In this document: piece by piece, positions 37,186 to 49,250 of the stretch | Numbering within the stretch: the first letter of the stretch is position 1 | Layout of the letters: each line of letters begins with the position of its first letter | Assembly (NCBI GenBank): GCA_036852015.1 | Contig: JAANDG010000623.1 | Coordinates: 1 to 64,000 of the forward strand | DNA from: Pelodera strongyloides | Taxonomy: Eukaryota > Nematoda > Chromadorea > Rhabditida > Rhabditidae | Direction: 5' to 3' | Length of the DNA stretch: 64,000 nt | Notes under the pieces: model-generated | Database searches by the model: none | Told to the model about the DNA's origin: nothing | Seen by the model: the letters and a program-made list of their open reading frames with translations, nothing else | Program-made: the position numbers and the translations under genes

Positions 37186-37186
37186 C
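37149..37186. repeat. Poly(A) tract
   Basis: About 37 consecutive A apart from edge bases. No retrocopy is recognisable next to it. Confidence 0.85.
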
Positions 37187-37654
37187 ATTTTAATAAAAAC
37201 AATTATGAATGAAAGGAGGACTCTGTTGATAGTAATAGTAACCACTGGGATCTTATTTCGTTTGTCTGTTTGTTTGTTTGGTGTTCGTGACGGTAACTAT
37301 AAATAGTAATACCTGGCCCTCCGGAATTTCGGATTTGCACCCACTCTGGCCCCAGTAGCAGTGGCGGCGCCATGTGTCCATAACTTCCCAGCCTGAATAT
37401 AGATATGTATACTAATTAACTTACTAATTAATTTACATTATGATTTATCTACTGTCCAGTACCCTAACAATTGTGCTGTTAGTAAATATTAGTTATTAGA
37501 TTCATACTAATGGTGAGCTGCATTTTTAAATCTTCTTCAGTCTACGTGCAAGATAGCTTTAAAATCTTTAATTTCATTCGCAATTCTTCTACCACTTCTT
37601 GTCTCCTAGTCTACGTCGGTCACTGCATAATTAATGTTAATTCACTGCACAAAA

Positions 37655-37745
37655 AGGATCGAACCTAAAACCGCTACCGTAACCTAAAGAGGGTGCAAAA
37701 TAGAAAAGACAAAAGCCCCTTAACCATTAAGTGGATTGCATTGCA
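37655..37745 (-). other. tRNA-derived SINE-like segment
   Basis: On the - strand an A-box-like block (acttaatggttaaggggc) is followed about 45 bases later by a B-box block (taggttcgatcc). Stems are poor. A similar A/B-box pair is on the + strand at 63530-63582, and on the - strand at 43490-43553 (tggcacaatggttagcccg ... ggggttctgatc). Confidence 0.4.
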
Positions 37746-38129
37746 CCTAACTGATGCATTAGCTAATGCATGTCACGAATTAAAAGAAGGAAATCTAAAA
37801 ATCTCTTTCAACGAGCATTTGCATGCAAACCAAGGCAATCTTTTTATCGAGAGTGCATTTTGTGAATTTTAAATTAGAGTAAATGGAAATTAGTGTGTCA
37901 GTGTGCTACAATTTTGTCTATTTTTATTGTAAAAAAAGAGTTGAAACACAATGAGATTTACTACAAAGTGATGACTGTTAGGACTACTACTTTTTTAAAT
38001 TTTGGTACGGATTCATCATTTTCAGTCCGAATATTTTTTAAGCACAGCGGTTTAGTCGTTTAGTCTGCAAAATGAATTGTATTACATATTAAATTGATGC
38101 ACATATGTTTCAAATTCTCCAAGCCCATT

Positions 38130-38307
38130 TTAAAGTGATATAACAGTCGGTTTGTAAAACTTATGTCGGATGACGGCTATCCCATATGTCATACGTCATA
38201 TTATGCAAATGAATATAATTTGATTAAAAATCGCGCAGTTAGAGTACACTAAATGGGAATACAGCGCCCAACATATATTTCAAAACCAGGATGTTATACC
38301 GCTTTAA
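38130..38307. mobile_element. Family B inverted-repeat element
   Basis: Ends TTAAAGTGATATAACAGTCGG and ACCAGGATGTTATACCGCTTTAA, interior with ATGCAAATGAATATAAT as in the copy at 1869-2023. Confidence 0.8.
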
Positions 38308-38788
38308 AGTGGTAATCCATGTCTCTTCCGCATGTTGTATCTTATTGTATTCTCTTTTATTTCATTAGAGCATCAAATTTATATTCTCAAATGGGCGGGG
38401 CTTAGTGGAATGGGCGTGACTTCTCGGGATTCAAAACCGAGGTGCGTCTACAACGAGGCACTTTACTTCAAATCGGAGCACACCGTCTGGGGGCTGCTGA
38501 TCATATAAGGTACTGTATTTAAGTTTACATATTTGGCCATACATTAGACACGTTGTGATCATTTGGAAACCTAAGGTATTGATAATGACAAGACGAAATT
38601 CATCTCCTTATACAATTGAGCAGTGAGATTTCGACAAAAAGCTAGCATCCTGGGATAGTTAAACCACTACCTAAGGTTTTTATAAAGATCCGACATTCGC
38701 CTGTTGAAACTTGAAACGCTAGTGTTTATGTGAACAACGATACTTCGCCTTGTCTTTGATTTTCTTACACCGAGATTCCAGTCCAAGG

Positions 38789-38872
38789 GTCACACACGTG
38801 TCAAGTGTCACACGTGTCAAGTGTCACTCGTGTAAAGTGTCACACGTGTGAAGTGTCACACGTGTCAACTGT
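38789..38872 (+). promoter_or_regulatory. Tandem array of CACGTG-type motifs upstream of the peptide gene
   Basis: About five copies of a unit close to cacacgtgtcaagtgt. Most carry the palindromic E-box CACGTG. The array ends about 120 bases before the ATG at 38992. It may bind bHLH factors or be a simple minisatellite. Confidence 0.5.
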
Positions 38873-38991
38873 AGCTTCGTAGCCGAAACTGTATTATAGG
38901 AGATGCTGCAAACTATCTAACAAGACCATGACTTATTCTGGCCGTTTGAACTTAAACTGTATTTTCTAATATAACTAATAATATTTTTAGG

Positions 38992-39879
38992 ATGAACTTC
39001 ACCCTTTACTCGGTTCTGTTTTTCGTTCTGGTTTTGTGCACGGTTTCATTGGCAAAACCTTCCTCACAACAACGGTGAGTTGGTGGGGAAAGGCTTTTTA
39101 TTTTGTTTTGTTGTGATATAAGTAGCAAAAGCACGAGTCTTAATGAGTAACAAAAGCTCGAGTTTTGATATGAGTAACAAAAGCTCGAGTTTCTTGGAAC
39201 GAAAAACAAACACGAGTTTCTTCAACAATAGCAAAAAAAACCTTAGCAAAAAAACTTGGTTAGCGTAGTTTGATATCAGAGTCTTGCGCGAATGTTCGTC
39301 TTATTTGCAATTAGTTTAAGTTACGTTTGGATTCAGATAGTTTCAGTAATATTCAACTTCCTATTTCCAGAAATCTCAAAACGAAAAAGTGGTACAACTG
39401 GAACGGCGTCGACGTGGACGTACAGAAAAAGTGGTGACTTTTTTGCCTCATAAAAACATTTTACTCTAGTTACCTGCAAGAAAAAAAAATGAAAAACTAA
39501 AGTTCCTGGCTTGATTAGTTATAAAAAATAAAATAAACCAAAATATTTTCCAAGTTTACATTAGTTCCTTTATGGAATTACGAAACGTATGTGGGACAAC
39601 TACATTCCCATGTATTGAATTCAAATTGCAAATGAACTGGGCGGTTTCTAGTACACAGAAATACACAGAAATGCAGTTGTTCAAGACACGCTTCACACTT
39701 CACAAAGCGTCTGTTATACCACGTTAACAATCATAATTTCTTTTAGGTACGATTGGCAAGGACAGGGCGTCGTGCCAGCCTCAGCGGTGGAAAAGAGGAA
39801 TATGCTTTCAACAAATGATTTCGATTTTGGTCTAACCGACTACCCGTCCAGATTCGAATGGCGATTCAACCGATTGTAG
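38992..39879 (+). CDS. Small secreted peptide precursor with tandem KKWY(N/D)W repeat
   Basis: Exons 38992-39074, 39371-39433 and 39747-39879 join in phase; 92 residues. The first about 21 residues are a signal peptide (MNFTLYSVLFFVLVLCTVSL then A). The mature region contains KKWYNWNGVDV and, nine bases of linker later, KKWYDWQGQGV: two copies of one motif, with a Trp codon split by intron 2. Dibasic sites KK flank the motif and KR follows (VEKR), after which comes an acidic stretch and the C-terminal SRFEWRFNRL. This looks like a neuropeptide-like or antimicrobial-type precursor; I do not recognise a family. ATG is one base after a tatttttag acceptor. Intron 1 contains tandem gagtaacaaaagctcgagtt repeats (39140-39195). 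Confidence 0.75.
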
Positions 39880-39977
39880 AGAGAGGTGAGTTAGGGTACC
39901 GGTATGGTTCACTACCACGGATTCACACTGGTAACACTGGTATATTACCTACTCAGGGTGTCGTTGGTAATAAGGGA

Positions 39978-40148
39978 TTAAAGCGAAATGCTAGCCTCTT
40001 TGGAAAATTTGCATATGATAAGCAAATCCTAAGTATCCTGTGCTAATTTTGTACGATTGCCGTAGACGATCGTACAAAATTAGCATAGGTTACATAGGAT
40101 TTGGTTATCATATGCAAATTTTCCAAAGGGGCTAGCATTTCGCTTTAA
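39978..40148. mobile_element. Long hairpin element, family C (second copy)
   Basis: Same ends and interior as 14963-15133, differing at scattered positions; TTAA at both ends. Lies 100 bases downstream of the peptide gene stop. Confidence 0.9.
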
Positions 40149-42128
40149 GGTAGACCCGTCTTCTTCGCAAGAGATCTGAACTCCGCGTCTGTCCCGTGCC
40201 TGAAATACACGGTCCGGCCTGCTCTGGGTTATTGGTTTCAGTTAGTTCACTTCCTGGCCAAGGATAGCTATTGAGCACTTTTTTCCTATATTAGCTAATC
40301 AGCGTGCCCGTATGGTTCATTACCGTTAGCTAACATTAACTATAAAAGCTCTCGATCATGATTAACTGCCCGAATCTGAAAAAAGTGCCGTGCGGTAACA
40401 AAATGTTGCTACTGAGAGCCGGGACACTCATAGATTTCAGCGGCACCAATATGGTGTCACACTTTGGACTTTGGGGAAACAATTATAATGGACAATTAGC
40501 TCGTCGCGCATTTATCACTCATTTATTGGTGTACTACGTTCTCAGGCGCGCAGCGCGGAAATGCGTTTTAACAGCGGAGACGCAGAAAAAAAGAGATGAC
40601 TTTTTAACAGCGGAGACGCTGAAAAGAGTTTTCTCGGTGTCTCGAATTTTTCAATGAAAAGTTGCAATCTTTTCCCGCGGACGCGGCTACGTGTTTCCGC
40701 GCTGCGCGCCTGAGGACCAGAGTAGAATTAGAATACACTATCTTGCAATTGGTCCAAAGGACAGGGAGAAAATTTACGACTATACTTTGACTAAAATTCC
40801 CTTGTGTTTAGGCTAGGCGACAAAACGCAAAGGACCCCTGTACTCACTAGCAAAGGAAAATATCAGACGATCTACTACAGTATGCTTATTACTTATTCTC
40901 GAATAAGCCCTCGTACTTTACTGAACGTTTTATACGTAGTACTTAGTATTGAATATGTTCTATACACTATTTATTCGTATACAAATGTTTTTTTTTTGTA
41001 AATTCTAGCTTTATTGGTAACTTCTTACTCTTTACTTTGCCTATTAAAATCATCTGTGAATTCTGTGAATTGAATCAGTGGATTTGTTGACAATTGCGAA
41101 AATGAAGATGTTGTTCATTTTAGTTTTTTTTTGTGCGTGAAAGTAGGACACAGAAATTTGCATATAATGCATGGGAGTGTAGTTTGAAAGCGCGTGTTTC
41201 AAAACCATGTGCAGTGCCCCTTTGAAACAAGAGAGTTATACAGTTGGGTAGCACCAACAGCCAGAAGCTGTTCTTGGGGAGCTTCCCTTGAGAGCTTTGG
41301 GGAGGTTCGTGATGAGAGGGAGGGAGCTGCCAACTAACATCTTGTTTCCCCTGGGTGAGGTACACTGTGTAAATATTGCGAAAGTTAATTACATAGTCAG
41401 AGTCGCGAAAACATATATTTATGCATAAAAAAGATGTTTTTCTCGTCTTTTTGGTTGTCAATTACATAATAACAGAATAAGAAGTTATTTTCGAAGACGT
41501 CTTACAAGTTAGAGTCAAGACTTTTCAAGGTTGAAAAATTACGATGAAATAACATGTATTTCTAAAGAACAAAGACTTTAGCATCAGGCGCAGACTTATC
41601 TTAGGATATATATCGTTAGGTCCTTGCACATATTATATAACATGCGACTGTCGCCACATGAAGCGACTACGAAAGCGACACTACGAAAAATAAGCATACT
41701 TACATGAAATATCTGACACGTATCTGCTAAAGTGTAGGTCTTGGTTGCGCTTATTTTGAAGTTATCTCTACTTATACCAAACCTTGAAACGTAGAAAAAT
41801 GTTGCGCACATAAAAACAAAATCACACGGCTTCAAACTGTTCTCCTTTATATAATAAGATTTTTTGGTTTTGGTGAATGTCAAAAACTCTCCTCCGCGTA
41901 ATCAGGTGTGCTGCTAGTGCGCTAATGCAAGTATACACCTTTCGCGGTACCCTTGCTTCTCTTAAACTGGGCGGGCCGCCGCGTTATGGCGAACCTAATT
42001 TTGGTGCGCGGCGATAGAGCGGAGTTTCGCTCTGTCGCTACACATGAATCGAGACAGTCGCCAACATTCACCAAACACGTTGCTTATACAGAAAAGAAGA
42101 AAAAACTGCTTAAGTGCTCGTCACTTAC
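40149..42128. other. Region without a confirmed gene
   Basis: No exon is firmly supported apart from the inverted repeat. On the - strand an open stretch at about 41220-41365 contains NSFWLLVLPNCITLLF after an acceptor-like acacag, possibly a membrane-segment exon for the receptor gene, but the flanking splice phase could not be closed. A GC-rich palindrome gcgatagagcg...cgctctgtcgc lies at 42010-42037. Confidence 0.4.
40541..40713. repeat. Perfect 21-bp inverted repeat, GC-rich ends
   Basis: ctcaggcgcgcagcgcggaaa at 40541-40561 and its exact reverse complement at 40693-40713, flanking a direct repeat of ttttaacagcggagacgc. Probably a small DNA element. Confidence 0.75.
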
Positions 42129-44929
42129 CTTCACAGAACAAACCGAACTCATCAGAATGAACAATAAATAAATAAGCTGTACACCAAACCTATCAGTTAC
42201 CGGGAGGGAAGTCACTTGAACGGTATGCTTGTCTGTAAATTAGCTATACAATATCCCACCTGCAACATGTCGTTTTTCTTCTTGCTGTCGCGGATTGTAG
42301 TTCAAACGAATGCTTGGTTTATTCCATGGCGTATCACCCTGAAAATTAAAGTTTTTTTTTGAATTAACAGCTTTGGATAAACAGTCAGGTAAAACAATTG
42401 GAGACACATACAGAAAGAGAGAAAGAAAGAGGGAGACAGAAAAATGGAGGAAAAACGAGATATAGAAACAGAGAGAAGGAGAAGAATAGATAGAGAGCTC
42501 AGGGGAGAGAGAGAGAGATAAGAGAGAGAGAGAGAAGGGGCAGAACAAATTAGAAAGTTACTTACCATCGGATCCGAGAGGTTGACTTTCGACAGATCGT
42601 ACACCCAGTCGGCAATGACTATCGGACATTCCTAAACAATGTGATGCGAATAATGACAAAGAGGTGTGGACTTTTCATGATGGGCAGTAGGCTTACGCTC
42701 ATTCTTAGGCTTATATATTTAGTTCTTATTAATTTTATTTTGGCCCATCACCAAATTGTTTTCGAAAAAAACCATCTGCACTCGCCTGACCCATTTTTAC
42801 GAGTGACTGAGTCACCAAATGGGTCAAATGTTTGAAAACATATTATGTTAGAAGTTAAATACAAAGGGAAAACATTGTTATCAAAAGGGGAAACCAAAAA
42901 AAAGGGTACCCTAGTAAGTATACTGTCGATTCACCAATTTCCCAATACTATTTATTCGTTTCCTTCTTATAATGAAGAGCTCCCCCTAATAAACTCCCAC
43001 ATAAACTCCCACTACCATACATCTCCCGGGGATATCCCACCTGCTCATCATATGGCCAGTTACTGAAGTCGAACATGCAGGTGACGTAGAAGGAGAATGA
43101 TCCACTCGCCCAAACTTTGCCGAAGTTGTTTACGATTGCCGGAAGCCCGGACATGTACAAGTGCCAGGAGTTGCCTTTTGCGCTGTAATACGTAAAAGTA
43201 AGATAAGTTTAGACGCATTATCAACAGAAAATTAACTGATCTTGGGTCCAATGCCTGTAAATTCACATCCTGGTCAGGGGTAGCTAGCAATCACCTTTTG
43301 AACGGGTAGCCGAAATAGCTACCACTGCATTGTCCAACATATGTTTCAAAAACCGGCCGTCATATCGCTTTAAGTTTAATCTACCTGCTCCTTTACAACT
43401 ATTAATTACTGAACGCATAGATTACATTACTGTACTTATTTACGCAACCCGCATTCTAGTCCAACTTTACGTCTTGTCTTGGCGTTGTCACAAGCGAGAT
43501 CAGAACCCCGGTTAAGCACACTAGAGGCGAACGGGCTAACCATTGTGCCACCACCTACTTCTTTTCATTTACATTACCTATTATAAAGGGCTAGCGCCGG
43601 TTGCCAAATCCTCCACGTGTCGATGTTGAACCTTGCCGTGCCGTTATATTTCGCTGGGTCCCATTTTAGATATTCGTCTACCCAGGTGGACCACAAATGG
43701 CCATGGACCATCATTGTTTGCTCGTGCTCGTTCTAAAAAGAGATACGCTACAGCAAATTCTACAACATAGGCCTAAGCACCTGCCTAGCCTGGGTTCGCC
43801 TAATGCCTAGGCAGGTGAGACTAACAATATGGTTAAGTTCCAGCCCAATTGAAAGGCCGGCAACAAGACAAAGTCTAAACATTGGTAAGGTCAAAATTCA
43901 AAATCATGAAAAATATTTGCACTCATGGCCACAACAAACGTTAGTGTTAGAAAACTGGAAATAAGAACACATAAGAGCTAGCGTAAAGGATTAAATAAGT
44001 GGCTGGAGTAAGTTCAGATATGGTTAGCGTTAGTTCAGCTAAAATAAGCGCTTGGCCTAAGTTCAGATAATCTAAGTGGTTAGCGTAAGTTAAATTCACC
44101 GACCACTTGCTCAATATGTGAGACGGAGAGGTAGACCTGCACATTCACTGTGGTCGACTCTTTCTTCACTGGACGGTGCATTCGGTTGTAATCTAAAGTA
44201 CTTTTAAACAATTTAAAGGGATATGGTCGAATTTAAAGCAGTATTGTACCCTGTTTGGGAAATTTGCATATGATACGCATATTATATGCCTCATATGTAA
44301 ATTGGGTGTTTCACAACTAGGTACAATACTACTGTAAACCATTATTATAAAACAATCCCAGTGTCTAATTGTCTATTCTTTTTACTAAACACAATTTTAC
44401 CTAATTAGAAACATATAAGTGGACTACTGGTTGAAAAATGAAAGAAAAGAAAAACATTTTTTATTGTAAGCAATAGTAAAATAAAAAATGTTTTTTCAAG
44501 TAATAAACTATACCCTTGAGCAGTTCTTTCTCAAGATCTTTATTGTATTCCGCACTCTGCGTGTGGCATATTTGCACAGTACCTGCAATAAAAAAGTTTA
44601 TATTTTTTTGGTTCTAAACTTTGCCTCTCTTCATATTAGCGCGTGTACTTCGTCGCACGGTATTGGTACACTGTTGGTTGAACGAACCTTGATAAAGCAC
44701 TCGTTCTTGCGAAAAAGGTTTTATTTATAACTATAACTATAACCGACTTATGCACACATGTATAATTTTTGCACTAATTAGAAATAATTTCTTTCATTCG
44801 CTCAGTTTTCTTAAATTTTGAAAATAAAAGCAATAAACTCATCGGAAGTAAATCGCAATCAGTTGAAAACCAAAGTATATTTATAAAATATCGCTTACCA
44901 AAGAGAAACAACAATAAGAAGTTGGGCAT
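42129..44929 (-). CDS. Cys-loop ligand-gated ion channel, extracellular domain (3' part unresolved)
   Basis: Exons on the - strand in phase: 44929-44899 (MPNFLLLFLF, signal peptide), 44192-44104 (DYNRMHRPV, then beta strands ending SHIEQV), 43732-43578 (LWSTWVDEYLKWDPAKYNG, RIWQPALALYN), 43182-43041, 42631-42566, 42338-42260, 42232-42129. The Cys loop is clear: CMFDFSNWPYDEQEC, with 13 residues between the cysteines as the family requires. Tryptophans of strands and the WxPxxxLYN motif are present, so it is a pentameric receptor subunit at the cell membrane; the ligand cannot be told. Membrane helices M1-M4 were not joined; candidates lie further along the - strand (about 41300; 35190-35302). 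A secreted soluble form is the alternative. Confidence 0.85.
44233..44338. mobile_element. Decayed hairpin element (family C relative)
   Basis: TTAAAGCAGTATTGTACCCTG at the left, AGGTACAATACTACTGTAAA at the right, with TTTGCATATGATACGCATAT inside; the same ends as 19842-19972. Intron 1 of the receptor gene. Confidence 0.75.
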
Positions 44930-45397
44930 CCTTTCAAAGGCGATAAGTTATTCAGTAAATTTGAGGCTACGTCGTGGCAGGTAGAGTGACGATATGCAGG
45001 TATAGAGTGTATTGATGGTAAACTCAGTGACATACCATACATTTGTTTATACTATCGGGTTGCAGAGCTGTGATGCGTTCAGTGTGATAGAAATGATGTA
45101 AACAGTGGGTTGTGTTATGCAGACGTATGATGATAAACTAGTGGTCAAAACAAGGGAATAACCCAGAAAGTTTTTGTTAATTATCTTAGAAGTGAACAGT
45201 CTAACCTAATGTCCCTAGGCATAAAAAATCGCTCCTAATTATCCTAGAAATATATAAAGACTTCATTCGTAAACAAGCAACTTGATGCGAATGACGTATG
45301 TAATTTCAAACGTTTGGCAATTTTAGTTAGCGTCGTCTCACTATCGTCCTCACCTGATGGTGAGTAGATAATGGTAAGCTAGCTGCATATTTCCTTT

Positions 45398-45568
45398 ATA
45401 GTGAAATACCGGCCGGTTTTTGAAACGCATCGCGGACAACTGAATTCTTACGCATTTATATTAATTTGCTCGAATGTAGCTCGATTTTTTATTCTAATTT
45501 ATGTCAATTTGCATACGCTGCATAAGAATGCTGGTGTACTCGATGCGTTTCAAAAGCCGGCCGATATT
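45398..45568. mobile_element. Family A inverted-repeat element
   Basis: tagtgaaataccggccggtttttgaaacgcatc at the left and gatgcgtttcaaaagccggccgatatt at the right; terminal TTAA eroded. Confidence 0.8.
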
Positions 45569-45743
45569 AATTGTGGTACGTTATTCCTACGTTATATTGT
45601 TAAATATGTTCCTCGGCAGGGATTTATACTGTAGGATAAAAGTCCAGTAAACCTCGGTCAAGTAAGAACACTTTTATCACACCAAAACAATATTTATTAA
45701 TAATTAATAGAAAATAGCTTCAATCCAAAACAATAAATAATAA

Positions 45744-46225
45744 TCATCGTCCGAGGTCAACATGCGGGTAACAGAGGTTACCATCTCCGCATCGAAAGCC
45801 ATCTTGGCACGTTCCATCTTGACCACAAAAATCTAGGGCTGCCGAAAAATTGTGCACGCAGAACCCGTGTTGACAACGGTAGCCGGTGGGGCATTTGCCG
45901 CCTATGCCGCAAGCGTCTGAAAGAATTATACATTTAAAGGAATGTGACACATGGTTTTGAACATATGCTGGAGAACTCCATATCCTCCAAGTAGGCCAAG
46001 TATTCTACATACAACGAGAGCACATATACTAGAGCCATAGCTTGCTAATGGTTCTGAATCTTAGCAAACTTATTTATTAGTATGACTTACGCATATTAAT
46101 TGTCCCGAACATTGTATTGCCCATGTGGAAGCCTGGAATAAAAAAAGTGGATATGTAAAAAAAGCTTAACTCCGTTCGTACTCGCCCTCTCTCTCTCTCT
46201 CTCTCTATATATCTCTCTCTCCCTC

Positions 46226-46260
<35 letters not shown>

Positions 46261-47765
46261 CTCTCTCACCTGGATGTACGCCATGTAGCGATGGTACTAT
46301 GGCAAGCTTGCCCACACCATTGCCAAATCCAAGATTATTATTGTTGTTTGAATTCGGTGCAACTCCATGTCCAAAACCAATGGGTTGGAAATTATTATTT
46401 CCTTGATTATTCGTCGGGAAGGCACCACCACCAATATTCCAACCATTTATCGGATTTTGAGAAGGAAAAGCACCCTGCCCAATGTTGAAGGTATTACCCA
46501 AGTTGCCTGAAACGTGTATAGTATGAGTACGGAGGCTGGTTAAATAGTAATTACAAAACCTCAAAGTTGGGTAATTAAACTTGAAAAACTTGGGACTTTT
46601 TCTTTAGAGAGAAATACCGGCCGTTTTTTGAAACACATCGAGTACACCAGAATTCTTATGTGTCATATGCAAATGAACTTAAATTAGAATGACAGCTAAA
46701 TTCGAGTAGCTTTTTTTTCGGAGTAACTAAAAAAAGGGGCCGAGAGTTCGCTTTAATAAGAAGGAATAAATATGCTGACCGAGATTCCAATTCGTAAATT
46801 GATTTTGATTCGATCCACAACATGAGGAAGCACATGGAGAATATTGATTAGATGAGAATTGGAATGCGATATATCGACTAAATGGGAATATTGTAGAAAC
46901 TCACACTCGCACCTTATCACTCATATTATCGAGAGACAGAATTTCTGGTTTGGTGGGAGGCCTTACATGTAATGATGCAATCCTACATGTTCAGGTACAT
47001 GTTCAGCTTCACTTACATGCACAGGTCGAGGGTCTCACGTTACAGGCTAGCTTACAGCCTAGAGTCTAACCCTAGACATTCCTGACTTACCTAACTTATT
47101 ATTGGATCTAGTGCTAGTACACTGTACACACGACTGAAACCAATTGCTGAAAACTAAGAATTTGGTTTTGATTTATAAAACATCAATGACATACCCATTT
47201 TGCCATTGTCCATTAAAATTGTTGCAGTTTAGATTTGAGCATGAGCATCCTTGGTTATTATTGTTATTGATTGGATAGTATGTGGGAGTAGAGCAGCCCA
47301 CGCCACCTCCACAGGAATTGGAAAACGAAGGGTTGCAATCTAAATGTGAAAATGCAGAATTTTAACCAATTATCTCAAGTACAGGAAAACGGAATATTTT
47401 CCCAGTCCACGGGAATGCCGTTTGTAGTATGTGGCATGTCATCAAAATTAAAAGAATTACTGTCGATACTTTCGCCGTTGTTTTTAATAATAATGATTTT
47501 TTCCAGGTTGCGTGATGCTTTCATTTGGTAAAAGGTGACAATTACAGTATGTGGAAACTCAAAGAAAGAAAAGGATGGCTGTATGAGTCACGTAAACTTT
47601 ACACAACAACATAAAATAGATAAATAAATTATTGAACATGATGAAAAAAAAGTAAATAAAAATCTTACAATTCCTCCCTCCGCATAGTATTTGCCGCTTG
47701 GATCGGTGTAAGATATTCGCAGAAACCGCAAGAATACAGAACAACAATAAACTTGGCAATCTCAT
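45744..47765 (-). CDS. Secreted Gly/Asn/Cys-rich protein with two CC-type repeats
   Basis: Six exons in phase: 47765-47669, 47339-47195, 47146-47091, 46506-46270, 46132-46091, 45916-45744; 249 residues. Signal peptide MRLPSLLLFCILAVSA, then a furin-type site RSKR followed by Q. The middle is Asn/Gly-rich with scattered Cys (CSCSNLNCNN) and GAFP motifs. The C-terminus has two copies of a six-Cys-style pattern, CGIGGKCPTGYRCQHGFC and CGQDGTCQDGFRCGDGNLC, like nematode CC or EB modules. Likely extracellular matrix or secreted defence protein; no exact family known to me. ATG is immediately after an atttcag acceptor. Paralogue: 54646-57492. A (CT)n tract and a TC-rich run occupy the intron at 46186-46268. 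Confidence 0.85.
46603..46756. mobile_element. Family A element, partly decayed
   Basis: agagagaaataccggccgttttttgaaacacatc at the left; the right end is reduced to TTCGCTTTAA. Lies in the intron between 46506 and 47091. Confidence 0.7.
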
Positions 47766-48361
47766 CTGAAATTGGTTTGAGGTTAGGGTTTTTAGAAATT
47801 ATTTTACGAAATGTTTTTCTAACTGAAAAGGTACCCATTCATGCTTGGGTTGACAATAAATGCTATATAGCTGGAAATTTACAAAACTAGACAAGTACTG
47901 TACAGCTGTTAGCAAAACGCAAAAATTTGTGCAAATATGGTACAAAATCAGAATATTATCACAAACCAAAATCAACAATTAACACCAGAATTGCAATAAT
48001 TAAGCTAGGATCTAAAACAACTGTAATGAAAGAATCTTAACTTGCCTGCTTACAATTAGAATCTCAGGCCCACGTAGGTAATGTTTTACCCAGTTGCTAG
48101 GTTTCTAATAAAAAGTTTTGTAATGACACACGATGAATGAATCCGCTGAGCTTTAAAAAAAATAAAATAAAGAAAGAATCTAAAAGTTCGCCAGCTTAAA
48201 CTTGCCAGGTGGCAAGCTGGCCGCCCTTCTCATTGCCCGGAACTCGCGTCTTAAATAGTCGTTTGCGCCGCGCGGAAAGACGTGGGAGTGCCGCGTCCGC
48301 ATCTTGTAGAGGAAAAGCGGAAAATCCAAAGAGGGCACTTTAAGGGACTTGAGGAGCAAGC

Positions 48362-48442
48362 CAGACGGTGTGACATCATATTCCAGACGTGTGTCGTCAT
48401 ATTCCAGAGGTGTGACGTCACATTCCAGACGCGTGACGTCAC
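48362..48442 (+). promoter_or_regulatory. Tandem repeat containing CRE palindromes (TGACGTCA)
   Basis: Four copies of a 20-22 bp unit close to catattccagacgtgtgacgt. Two contain the full palindrome TGACGTCA (48413-48420, 48434-48441); the others are one-base variants. It sits about 600 bases upstream of the - strand ATG at 47765. Confidence 0.5.
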
Positions 48443-49077
48443 AAGCGTATGAATTCATATTCTCGGACTATATGTCCATGTTAGTGTGGGAGCATATTCT
48501 CACACGGCATGAACGCATAATGTCATATTATCAGGCGCTGAGGCGTGACAATTTTACCAGGCCAGCCTCGATAATGTGATAAATTTGATTTGCCCCAACG
48601 ATGTTTTCCTCAGTATGGCCAGGTATTTTTGGTATTTTTCCCGCCCGAGCTGAGAGAGTATAGGAATGAGTTTAAGACAACACTTGCTTACTTTCAAAGC
48701 GTACTTGTCGTTTTTAACTTCACGAAATGTTAATTACACACGTTTATTGTTTAATTAACACCACGATCTTTCGAAAAAGAAAAGCAAGTATTTTGGTGGG
48801 CCCGACATATTTGCATTCATGGAACAGTTTTAGTTTTGGTGGAATATTCTGACAGTATTTAAATTTAAATCGAGGCATTGGTTACCGTATATACTAAGCC
48901 ACTCCCCCGCCCCCACACAATATTGACCGCAATGTAAGAAAATTAGGTTTAGCGCAGATAGTTGGACCTCATTCCTTTCGCTATTTACATTGGTTCTTAT
49001 GTTTTCAAAAAAAAAATCGTATATAAAAACCTCATACTTAGGTATTTTTTTGCTAAAACGGATTCACCATGATAGTT

Positions 49078-49250
49078 CTAGCGAAATACGGCCGTTTTTG
49101 AAACACATTGATACACCAGCATTCGTAGAACTTATGCAAATGACATAAATTAGAATAAAAATCGAGCTAGATTTATTCGAGCAACTTGCATAAATACGTA
49201 AGGATTCGCTGTCCACGATGCGTTTCAGAAAAGGCCGGTATTTCGCTTTG
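49078..49250. mobile_element. Family A inverted-repeat element
   Basis: agcgaaatacggccgtttttgaaacacattg at the left and gatgcgtttcagaaaaggccggtatttcgcttt at the right. Confidence 0.8.

Noticed and set aside
37149..37186. Poly(A) tail of a processed retrocopy
   Set aside because: Upstream sequence has no coding resemblance and no target duplication was seen.
38399..38516. GC-rich segment with ALYFKSEHTVWGLL in one frame
   Set aside because: Open in more than one frame, acceptor and donor unclear; not enough to call an exon.
40358..40657. Open frame of 99 codons starting ATG at 40358
   Set aside because: It runs into the inverted repeat at 40541, has no splice support and no recognised family; a captured fragment is possible but unproven.
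46096..46284. Reverse-strand ORF of Arg-Glu repeats
   Set aside because: Translation of the (CT)n/(GA)n tract in an intron.
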